A stretch of DNA of 64,000 bases from CAWBRY01 sp963791295 (GTDB lineage Bacteria > Bacteroidota > Bacteroidia > Chitinophagales > Chitinophagaceae): positions 434,001 through 498,000 of the forward strand of contig CAWBRY010000004.1 in the NCBI GenBank assembly GCA_963791295.1, written 5' to 3'. Each line of letters starts with the position of its first letter. Positions within the stretch are counted from its first letter, which is position 1. Under the pieces are notes generated by a model. The model did not search any database. It worked only from the letters and a program-made list of their open reading frames with translations, and was not told where the DNA came from. Shown piece after piece: positions 8,460 to 16,106 of the stretch. The translations under genes and the position numbers were made by a program.

Positions 8460-9566
8460 ATGAGCCGTAAAGGAAAAATATTGGTGGCGATGAGTGGCGG
8501 TATTGATAGTACTGTCACTGCTCTCATGCTTAGTGATGAAGGCTATGAAGTGGTGGGAATAACGATGAAGACATGGGACTATAGCAGCAGCGGGGGCGGC
8601 AAGAAGGAGACGGGCTGTTGTAACCTCGACAGCTTCAATGACGCAAGACAGGCAGCTGTCGAACACGGATTTCCGCACTACGTTATTGATATCCGGGATG
8701 AGTTCGGCGACTTTGTCATCGATAACTTCGTTGACGAATACATTGCCGGAAGAACGCCCAATCCCTGTGTCCTTTGCAATACTCATATCAAGTGGCGCGC
8801 CTTGCTAAAAAGGGCCGACGCATTGGGTTGTGACTATATTGCTACAGGACACTATGCGAAGATCCGGCAACTGGAATCAGGGCGTTTTGCAGTCAGTAAG
8901 GCAGTGGATGAAACTAAGGATCAAAGTTATGTTCTGTGGGGATTGCAGCAGGATCTGCTAAGCCGGACCATTTTGCCGTTAGGGTCTTATAGAAAAACGC
9001 AGATCAGGCAGATGGCCCTCGATTATGGATATCCCGAATTGGCCAGCAAAAGTGAGAGCTATGAAATTTGTTTCGTGCCTGACAATGACTACCGCGGATT
9101 TCTGAAGCGCCGGGTGAATGGGTTGGAACAAAGAGTGAACGGAGGAAATTTTGTAGACAAGCATGGCAACATTCTTGGGCAGCATAAAGGATATCCGTTC
9201 TATACGATTGGTCAGCGCAAAGGATTGGAAATTGCTTTTGGAAAGCCAGTCTATGTTACAAGGATCGATCCGGATCAAAACACGGTGATGTTAGGCGATG
9301 AAGAGGACCTTGAACAAAATGAAATGATTGTTGGCAAGCTCAACATGATCAAGTATGACTCGATCACTCCGGGGATGGAGGCGATAACTAAGATCCGTTA
9401 TAAGGATAAGGGAGCATTGTCTAACCTCTACCCGGAAAATGACAGACTCAATATCCGGTTCTATGAAAATGTAAAGGGAGTAGCGCCAGGTCAGAGTGCG
9501 GTCTTTTATGAGGGGGAGGATGTGATTGGCGGGGGGATTATACAGATGCTGGATCCCAGATGCTAG
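8460..9566 (+). CDS. mnmA: tRNA-specific 2-thiouridylase MnmA
   Basis: MnmA activates U34 of tRNA-Glu, -Gln and -Lys with ATP and inserts sulfur to give s2U. The start is the ATG at 8460 (MSRKGKILVAMSGGIDSTVTALML), which includes the PP-loop SGGIDST; a longer reading from a TTG at 8418 would overlap the promoter. The catalytic cysteines are in NPCVLCNTHIKW and YEICFVPDNDY. Length is 368 residues, normal. The final residues (QMLDPRC) are encoded within a copy of the dispersed ccagatg/ctagatg repeat, so the C-terminus is partly repeat-derived. Confidence 0.95.
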   Translation: MSRKGKILVAMSGGIDSTVTALMLSDEGYEVVGITMKTWDYSSSGGGKKETGCCNLDSFNDARQAAVEHGFPHYVIDIRDEFGDFVIDNFVDEYIAGRTPNPCVLCNTHIKWRALLKRADALGCDYIATGHYAKIRQLESGRFAVSKAVDETKDQSYVLWGLQQDLLSRTILPLGSYRKTQIRQMALDYGYPELASKSESYEICFVPDNDYRGFLKRRVNGLEQRVNGGNFVDKHGNILGQHKGYPFYTIGQRKGLEIAFGKPVYVTRIDPDQNTVMLGDEEDLEQNEMIVGKLNMIKYDSITPGMEAITKIRYKDKGALSNLYPENDRLNIRFYENVKGVAPGQSAVFYEGEDVIGGGIIQMLDPRC

Positions 9567-9573
9567 ATGTTGC

Positions 9574-9670
9574 CTTGGTGTGTCCCGCACACCAGCTTTA
9601 TCGATGCCCCGGTGTGTGTCTCACACACCAGTCTTACGTTCTAGATTGCTGGCGCGTGAGACACGCGCCA
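9574..9670. repeat. cluster of three REP-like hairpins
   Basis: Three short palindromes of one type lie within 97 nt: 9574-9595 (TGGTGTG/CACACCA), 9611-9629 (GGTGTGTG/CACACACC, loop TCT) and 9650-9670 (TGGCGCGTG/CACGCGCCA, loop AGA). The loops of the second and third are reverse complements, so these two are inverted relative to each other, as in BIME arrangements. The cluster follows mnmA directly. Bases 9671-9746 show nothing else. Confidence 0.75.
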
Positions 9671-9746
9671 AGGCGATCGATACCGCACATCGGCCTGAAA
9701 GCCGGGTTGATTTGGAGCAATAAAGCCTTAAGATCAGCGTTTTAGA

Positions 9747-9778
9747 GCGGGTACTATGATTACCCGCTTTTTGTTTTT
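9747..9778 (+). terminator. intrinsic terminator of mnmA
   Basis: A 7-bp stem GCGGGTA (9747-9753) / TACCCGC (9761-9767) with a 7-nt loop is followed directly by TTTTTGTTTTT. It is on the coding strand of mnmA and ends that transcript. Confidence 0.8.
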
Positions 9779-9831
9779 ATTTTTACAGACCGAACAAATA
9801 CCATTTATCCGTGAAATCTGAAAAACCACTT

Positions 9832-10602
9832 ATGAGAATTTTCTCTCTCGGCCGCCTTTCCCTTCTGGCCTCTATTACTTTCTGTTTTTTTTCTTGCGCT
9901 AAAGAAACCGAAGAATTTCAAACAGAACCTTTGAGTGATTACGTGCCCCTCGTCGCGGGAAAATCAATTACCTATCGCGTCGACTCAACCATATTCTCGA
10001 ATTTTGGCCGCAATACAGAAATCCATAAATACCAGATAAGACACGACGTGGATGCTGAAATCACAGACAATCTGGGCAGGCCGAGCTATCGCGTATTCCG
10101 TTTTTTGAGAGATTCAGCAGGCACCCAACCATGGCAACCGGCCGGGTCTTATTTCATAACGCCCCTGGCTGATCAAATAGAACTTATAGAAGATAATCTT
10201 CGTGTCATCAAATTGCGCATACCCATCCAGGATGGTAATTCATGGAAAGGAAATAAATATCTTCCGCTGGATCCCTACGGTCCTTTATTTAATTTCAGCA
10301 ACGATGACAACATGGAAGATTGGGATTTCCATTTCGATGGTGGAACCACCACATTCAGTTATGATGGGCATGACTATACCGACGTCTACAGCATTGAACA
10401 GGCAGATGAAGCGTATAACGTTCCTATCACTGATCCCGATTCCTATGCAGCCAAGACCAGATCAGTTGAAAAATACTCAAAACAAATTGGATTGGTTTAT
10501 CGGGACTACGAACTATGGGAATACCAACCAAATACCGGCGGCACGGGTGGCCCATACAGCACTGGTTTCGGAATAAAGATGTGGATGATAGACCACAACT
10601 GA
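9832..10602 (+). CDS. hypothetical lipoprotein
   Basis: A 256-residue protein starting at the ATG at 9832. The signal peptide ends in a lipobox-like FFSC (Cys at about residue 22), so it is probably anchored in the outer membrane or inner membrane. The rest is a predicted beta-rich periplasmic domain with no motif I recognise (DYVPLVAGKSITYRVDST near the start). Similar 'SYVPLxxGxxxxYxvDS' lipoproteins are common in Bacteroidota and have no assigned role. It precedes the S8 protease by 46 nt on the same strand; a -7 box in between suggests separate transcription. Confidence 0.65.
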   Translation: MRIFSLGRLSLLASITFCFFSCAKETEEFQTEPLSDYVPLVAGKSITYRVDSTIFSNFGRNTEIHKYQIRHDVDAEITDNLGRPSYRVFRFLRDSAGTQPWQPAGSYFITPLADQIELIEDNLRVIKLRIPIQDGNSWKGNKYLPLDPYGPLFNFSNDDNMEDWDFHFDGGTTTFSYDGHDYTDVYSIEQADEAYNVPITDPDSYAAKTRSVEKYSKQIGLVYRDYELWEYQPNTGGTGGPYSTGFGIKMWMIDHN

Positions 10603-10618
10603 GTCTTTGATTATGGCG

Positions 10619-10626
10619 TAATTTTG
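10619..10626 (+). promoter_or_regulatory. -7 promoter box for the S8 protease gene
   Basis: TAATTTTG fits TAnnTTTG and lies 22 nt before the ATG at 10649. No convincing TTTG box lies at the usual distance upstream, so this is a partial match. Confidence 0.4.
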
Positions 10627-10648
10627 CAGGTGGCATTTAGCCGACCAG

Positions 10649-12637
10649 ATGAAGAAACACTTACTCCTCTTTTTATTGATAAATGTTGTGATCCATGAAT
10701 CACAAGCCCAGTTAACCCGCTATCTTATACAATTAAAAGACAAGGGTGGTAACCCATTTTCCCTATCCAATCCAATCCAATACCTATCACAGCGAGCTAT
10801 CGATCGCCGTACACATTATGGAATAGCGATCGACAGTTCGGACCTTCCAGTGAGCCCTAACTACCTTAACCAGCTTCGCAACGTTCCGAATGTTACCGTT
10901 TTGAATGTTTCCAGGTGGATGAACAGTGTTTCTATCGCTACCCCCGATGCCGGAGCGATCGCCACCATAAATGCGCTCCCATTTGTTGTCGCGACAGAAG
11001 GCCTTGCTGCAAAGCCTTTTGAAAATCGCACGAGAAATAAGATCGAAGTTGATCAACAAATAATGGATTTACCTTCATCAAGGCCTGCGCAAATCAATGC
11101 CAATTACTTCGACTATGGAGGTAATTCTTTTGATGAAGTACACCTGCACAATGCCGAATTTCTCCACAATGTTGGGTTACGTGGACAAGGAATGCAAATA
11201 GCCATGCTGGATGACGGATATTTTAATTTTATGGACTTCCATGCCTTTGATAGCATCAATCTGAACAACCAGGTGTTAGGCACCTGGGATTTTGCTTCTC
11301 TAGAGTCAAATGTGATTAATGACGGGAATCATGGCATGTCCTGTTTCTCCACGATTGCAGCAAATCTGCCAGGCCAGTTTATCGGTACTGCGCCCAAGGC
11401 TGGCTTTTGGTTGTTCCGTACTGAAATAGACGGCAGTGAATACCCTATTGAAGAATTCAATTGGGTTTGTGGCGCCGAACGCGCGGATAGCAGCGGCGCA
11501 GATATTATTTCCACGTCACTTGGCTACACGACTTTCGATGGACAGTTGGCATCCAACAGTTACGAGTATGCGAATATGAATGGAAATACGACCAAGGCCT
11601 CTATCGCCGCTGATCTCGCGGCAAAAAAAGGAATTCTTGTCTTTGCGGCCAATGGAAATGAGGGTGATGACCCCTGGCATTTCCTAAGCACGCCAGCTGA
11701 TGGAGATAGCGTGGTCGCTGTAGGAGCGGTCAACACATCTGGCACCGTAGCCCCGTTTTCCAGCTATGGGCCTACATCGGATGGGCAAATTAAGCCTGAC
11801 CTCGCTTCCGTAGGTGCCAGTGCGCTGATTGAAAATTCTGCCGGATTCGTCAGCGCCAGCAATGGAACTTCCTTTGCCTGCCCCAAAATGGCGGGCATGG
11901 CCACCTGCCTATGGCAGGGCTTTCCTGAGTTCAACAATATCAGGATCATTCGTGCCTTACAAAAAGCGGGCAGCATTTCTGATCATCCCGACGATCGGAT
12001 CGGATACGGGATTCCAAACATGAAAGTCGCGTTCGCCGATCTTCTCGTTGATTTTGCCACTTCCGATGCTTCCATCAACTCCTGTTCGGTAACGCTTCAA
12101 TGGAATAGCAAGGATGTTTCTGCCATGAAATATGAAGTACAACGAAAGGCGCCAGGAGATCTTGCCTTTACAAAGATTGCGGACGTGGCTGCCTTACCGG
12201 GTGAATTGTTAGCCACCCACGATTACGAGTTCATTGATCAACTGCAAGGAGTAACTGATGGCAATGTCTCTTATCGTATTCATCAAATCATCGATACCAA
12301 CGCAACTGATCTTGCCTCAGCATACATCGATACAGTAACGGTGTTATCCGCCGGCTGCCTTGGCAATCCCGGTGCTGGCAAAGATTATTTATTGGTGACA
12401 CCAAATCCTGCCTCCGAGCCAACCGTTCTAACCATTCAAACAAGCTATGCTGTTCCAGACATGACGATTAGCATTTACGATATGAACGGAAGGTTGATGC
12501 TTAGGCTACTTCAATCCAAGCCAATTGGGAAGGCCAATTTTGATATACCTATCATGAAGCTGGCAAAAGGAAAGTATATTATTAAAGTGAATAACGGACA
12601 AAAAAAGATTGGTACTACTGAATTTATCAGACTATGA
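10649..12637 (+). CDS. secreted S8 (subtilisin-like) serine protease with T9SS sorting domain
   Basis: A 662-residue exported protease. The signal peptide ends near residue 20 (SQAQ). The catalytic triad is visible: Asp188 in MLDDGYFN, His228 in DGNHGMSCFST and Ser408 in SNGTSFACPKMAG; Asn335 (AANGNEG) is the oxyanion residue. A fibronectin-like segment (about 470-560) is followed by a C-terminal Por secretion domain starting near LVTPNPASEP, with the usual ISIYDMNGRLML and GKYIIKVNNGQKKIGTTEFIR. It is therefore probably exported by the type IX system and released or anchored at the cell surface. Its end overlaps the convergent methyltransferase gene by 6 nt. Confidence 0.9.
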   Translation: MKKHLLLFLLINVVIHESQAQLTRYLIQLKDKGGNPFSLSNPIQYLSQRAIDRRTHYGIAIDSSDLPVSPNYLNQLRNVPNVTVLNVSRWMNSVSIATPDAGAIATINALPFVVATEGLAAKPFENRTRNKIEVDQQIMDLPSSRPAQINANYFDYGGNSFDEVHLHNAEFLHNVGLRGQGMQIAMLDDGYFNFMDFHAFDSINLNNQVLGTWDFASLESNVINDGNHGMSCFSTIAANLPGQFIGTAPKAGFWLFRTEIDGSEYPIEEFNWVCGAERADSSGADIISTSLGYTTFDGQLASNSYEYANMNGNTTKASIAADLAAKKGILVFAANGNEGDDPWHFLSTPADGDSVVAVGAVNTSGTVAPFSSYGPTSDGQIKPDLASVGASALIENSAGFVSASNGTSFACPKMAGMATCLWQGFPEFNNIRIIRALQKAGSISDHPDDRIGYGIPNMKVAFADLLVDFATSDASINSCSVTLQWNSKDVSAMKYEVQRKAPGDLAFTKIADVAALPGELLATHDYEFIDQLQGVTDGNVSYRIHQIIDTNATDLASAYIDTVTVLSAGCLGNPGAGKDYLLVTPNPASEPTVLTIQTSYAVPDMTISIYDMNGRLMLRLLQSKPIGKANFDIPIMKLAKGKYIIKVNNGQKKIGTTEFIRL

Positions 12638-13792
12638 TTTTTTCTTCATTAGAGCAGCAAACATCGTATCTGCTTTCTTATTATAGCCTTCCAGCAATTC
12701 TGTTTTCACCACTTCCATATCGAAGTTGCTCTTGATGAACTGAACCATCTCTTCATTTTCTTTGCGAAAAACTGAACAGGTAACATATAGTAAATGTCCA
12801 CCCTCCGCTAAATAGGGAATAACATTTCCAACGATTTGTTGCTGCAAGTTTGAATATCGCTCTACCCTTTTCTCGTCAAAAAAATGCAATTGTTCCGGAT
12901 TGCGGCTCCAGGTGCCGCTTCCTGTACACGGAACATCGGCCATAATAAAATTGAATGGAGCAAGCTGAAGAGAAGGATCAGGCTTTGACAGATCTGCCTG
13001 CAAGGCACGGTAATTAGTTATTCCTGCTTTCCTGAATCGTCCGATCAGATTGATGAGAATAGATTTGCGAAGATCCGAAACAATCAATTCGGTTTTAGGT
13101 TTTGTGTCATGGATTAAAATGGATTTACCTCCGCTTCCGGCGCAACAATCCCAAACCATTGCGGGCAGATCAACTGGAAAAAATTCCTTGATTCTTTGTG
13201 AATTCAAATCCTGCACTACCGCCTCTTTGTCCAACTCAATCAGCTTATCTAATTTTGATGCGTTGGGCAATGCAAGACAATGCTCTGAGACAACCCGGAA
13301 ATCAATTTTTCCTTTTCGAAGCTTTTCGCTAATTGCTTTGCCAAATCCTGGTCGTAGCCGAAGGAAGAGATCGGGTTGAATAAAGTAGGCCTTTGTGAAA
13401 CCAAGATGATCCACTTTTTCACTAAGCTCATTTTTCCAGGGAAAAACTGTCAGCGTGGATAGTAGAACAGGAATCAGTTCCATTTTTTCTTCAAAGGACG
13501 CACTGACTTTTTCGTTCCATTCGGGTTTGAGTTCCTGAAGAATTTCATTGGAAGATGTAGAACATAAAAAGAGGCCAATCAGGATTCTTTCTTGCAGTGA
13601 ACGTTCAGGCAGGGCCTTGCCCAGCCGATAAAAACAATAACATAGGTGAGTGATCAGTTTGCGATCTGTGGACCCAAATTTCTTGCTGGCTGAAAAAAAC
13701 TTTTTTAGGAAAATGGGAAACGTTTCTTCCCGTTGATATGTCGACAGGATCTCTTTAGTGGTGTCGATGTATGAATGGTATCGCCTCACCAC
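12632..13792 (-). CDS. RsmB/NOL1/NOP2/Sun-family RNA m5C methyltransferase
   Basis: A 386-residue SAM-dependent methyltransferase that methylates cytosine C5 in RNA (16S rRNA in the RsmB case). The C-terminal catalytic domain shows the SAM-binding DCCAGSGGKSILIHD, the catalytic-Cys motif ADVPCTGSGTWSRNPE and the second Cys in YVTCSVFRKENEEM. The N-terminal 140 residues are helical, like the RsmB NusB-type region but diverged. The start overlaps the end of the PhyH gene by 7 nt, indicating translational coupling. The exact rRNA or tRNA target is uncertain. Confidence 0.87.
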   Translation of the reverse strand: MVRRYHSYIDTTKEILSTYQREETFPIFLKKFFSASKKFGSTDRKLITHLCYCFYRLGKALPERSLQERILIGLFLCSTSSNEILQELKPEWNEKVSASFEEKMELIPVLLSTLTVFPWKNELSEKVDHLGFTKAYFIQPDLFLRLRPGFGKAISEKLRKGKIDFRVVSEHCLALPNASKLDKLIELDKEAVVQDLNSQRIKEFFPVDLPAMVWDCCAGSGGKSILIHDTKPKTELIVSDLRKSILINLIGRFRKAGITNYRALQADLSKPDPSLQLAPFNFIMADVPCTGSGTWSRNPEQLHFFDEKRVERYSNLQQQIVGNVIPYLAEGGHLLYVTCSVFRKENEEMVQFIKSNFDMEVVKTELLEGYNKKADTMFAALMKKKS

Positions 13793-14769
13793 TTTTCAAG
13801 TCCCAATAATTTTTTTCCTAATGGCGAAAGTTCTGCCACTCCATATTTTATTTTTTCCCAGTTGCGGGGATCACCGGGAAACGCATAGCCCTCGGGGGCG
13901 TTTCTTTCCTTCCATGAATTTATTCTCCATTGCCGCAGCGGTTCGTTTTCTTCTTCGGCCGGCATCATCGATATATATTGAGCAATGCGCACTTTACTTC
14001 CGGAAAGATTTGGGCGAATACCGTGAGGTTGCAGACTATTAAAGATGAGCAAATCTCCTGCTTCCATCTTTACTTTAACGATATCAAAGCCTGACACGTC
14101 GGGTTGGAAATGATTTCGGTCTTCCGGCTGAGTGAGTTTCCAGGTTTCATAGCTGCGAAACAATTCCGGTACACACTGAAACCCGCCCATATTTTCATCA
14201 GTCTGATCAGCGAGAGCCAGCACACCCTGAACATTCACTGGTTTTGTATCCGGATCATAGTCCCAATGAATAAATCCCTTGTACTCAAATCCCGGTCGCA
14301 TGGGAAAATTCAGATTTGCACGATCGATCGTAACCCATAATTTTTCAGTACCCCATATATCGACAAAAGCGTCGTAGATGCGTTGAACTTGCCTGTTTTC
14401 CCAAAGTCGCGGATGATTATATACTTCCACCATTCCGGTATTGGTAAGCTCTTTCATTTGTATCTCAGCCCGTGGTGGTGCGTACCAGGTTTCCGGATCG
14501 TTCGGATCTTTTTCTTCGAATTCCCATAAGAAGTCGGCAGTCTTTTGAGCCTGTTCCCTGGAAACGACCTTCTTGATCACCACATATCCATTCTCTTTCC
14601 AAAATTTGAAATCTTCTTCACTAAGAACCCGCAAAGGTTTGCCATTGCTGCGGTCATTTAATTTACTCGCACTGCTCTTCGCAGTAGATGGGTTGCCTGG
14701 GATATCCTTATGTGCATTGTCCGGCGCCATGGTTGGAACCATAGTTGTTGCCATTGTCTTTTGTTCCAT
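13786..14769 (-). CDS. phytanoyl-CoA dioxygenase (PhyH) family protein
   Basis: A non-haem Fe(II)/2-oxoglutarate-dependent dioxygenase of about 327 residues. The iron ligands are visible in HWD (FIHWDYDPD) and the distal His of LQPHGIRPN; EENGYVVIKK-like text near the N-terminus (KENGYVVIKKVV) marks the fold. The start is placed at MEQKTMAT (14769), as the upstream 17 residues look non-coding. The N-terminal 45 residues are Thr/Ser/Pro-rich and probably disordered. It lies 40 nt after sucB and overlaps the methyltransferase gene. Because it uses 2-oxoglutarate, its place after the 2-oxoglutarate dehydrogenase genes is suggestive, but the substrate is unknown. Confidence 0.8.
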   Translation of the reverse strand: MEQKTMATTMVPTMAPDNAHKDIPGNPSTAKSSASKLNDRSNGKPLRVLSEEDFKFWKENGYVVIKKVVSREQAQKTADFLWEFEEKDPNDPETWYAPPRAEIQMKELTNTGMVEVYNHPRLWENRQVQRIYDAFVDIWGTEKLWVTIDRANLNFPMRPGFEYKGFIHWDYDPDTKPVNVQGVLALADQTDENMGGFQCVPELFRSYETWKLTQPEDRNHFQPDVSGFDIVKVKMEAGDLLIFNSLQPHGIRPNLSGSKVRIAQYISMMPAEEENEPLRQWRINSWKERNAPEGYAFPGDPRNWEKIKYGVAELSPLGKKLLGLEKW

Positions 14770-14809
14770 ATAGCAAAAAATTAGAATTGAAAAAAATACG
14801 GGACGACGA

Positions 14810-16086
14810 TTATAATTCAAGTAATGTTCTTACCGGGTCCCTGCCAATGAGTAATTGTTCCGGGTTCTCCAGTAATTCTTTTACTCTTACCAAAAAGCTG
14901 ACCGATTCGCGCCCATCAATGATCCGGTGATCATAGCTTAAAGCCAGATACATCATCGGCCGGATCACTACCTGACCATTTAATGCAATGGGCCTTTCCT
15001 CTATCTTATGCATTCCCAATATAGCGCTTTGAGGAAGATTAAGAATGGGTGTACTCATCAATGATCCAAAGACCCCGCCATTGGTAATGGTGAAAGTTCC
15101 TCCCTGCAATTCTTCCATCGTCAGTTTATTGTCCCGCGCTTTCCCAGCCAATTCGACGACTTTTTTTTCAATGTCGGCCATGCTCAAACTTTCCACATTT
15201 CTTATAACAGGGACAGTCAATCCTCGAGGGGTGGATACTGCAATAGATATATCGCAATAATCATGGTAAATAAGATGGTCGCCATCGATAAATGCGTTCA
15301 CGGCCGGCCAATCCCTGACGGCAATGGCACATGCTTTGGCAAAAAAGCTCATGAAGCCCAGACCCACACCATGCTTTTCCTTGAATTTATCCTTGAACTT
15401 ATTGCGGATTTCCATCACGTGGCTCATGTCTGCTTCGTTGAAAGTGGTCAACATGGCTGTCGTATTCTTTGCCTCCACTAGCCTTTTAGAAATGGTCTTT
15501 CTTAAGAGAGTCATTTTTTCCCTTTTTCCTCTCTGCTGAACAAAGGCTTACCACCTGTTACTTTGCCCGGATTACTCAATGCAGCCAACACATCATCTTT
15601 GAGGATCTTGCCCCCGATCCCCGACGGCGAAACAGTTTGAGGATCGACGTGCTTATCTGCCATGATCGCTGAAGCAACGGGAGTTATTTTTCTATCAGAT
15701 GCCAGCTCGTGGTTGGTAGAGTTTGCCGGCTTCTCCTTAGCAGGAGCCTGCGCAATATTTCCTTTTTCAGTTGTTTTTGCTGCAACTGGACTATCCTTCT
15801 TTTTTTCCGGGGCTTTTTCAACTGTGGTTTTTGGTTTCGTTTCCTGTTTCACCGCAGCTTCATCGATCTTCGCCAACAGATCGCCAATTTTTAAAGTGTC
15901 TCCTTCCTGTGCCGCGATCTGGAGCGTACCTGCTTTTTCGGCATTGACTTCAAAGGTCGCCTTCTCGCTTTCCAGTTCAGCAATCACTTCGTCTCTTTCC
16001 ACATAGTCTCCATTCTTCTTATTCCATTTCAATAAAGTGACTTCGCTAATGGATTCTCCGACAGTTGGTACTTTAATATCGACCAT
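14810..16086 (-). pseudogene. sucB: dihydrolipoamide succinyltransferase (E2 of 2-oxoglutarate dehydrogenase), one frameshift
   Basis: SucB transfers the succinyl group from lipoate to CoA in the 2-oxoglutarate dehydrogenase complex. The first frame (16086-15511) has the lipoyl domain (ELESEKATFEVNAE with the lipoylated Lys), an Ala/Lys/Pro linker and the peripheral E1/E3-binding domain (ITPVASAIMADKHVDP). The second frame (15514-14810) has the catalytic domain from MTLLRKTISKRL to SYDHRIIDGRESVSFL, with the active-site His and Asp. The break is at a homopolymer (A5-GGG-A6 on the coding strand, 15514-15527); one missing A restores a continuous protein of about 425 residues. A sequencing deletion is the likely cause; two separate genes overlapping by ATGA is the less likely alternative. 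Confidence 0.9.
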
Positions 16087-16106
16087 GTTGACAATTTATA
16101 GTTGAT

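Noticed and set aside
14810..16086. sucB as two separate E2 genes overlapping by ATGA
   Set aside because: Neither half is complete alone, and E2 enzymes need lipoyl and catalytic domains in one chain; a homopolymer deletion explains it.
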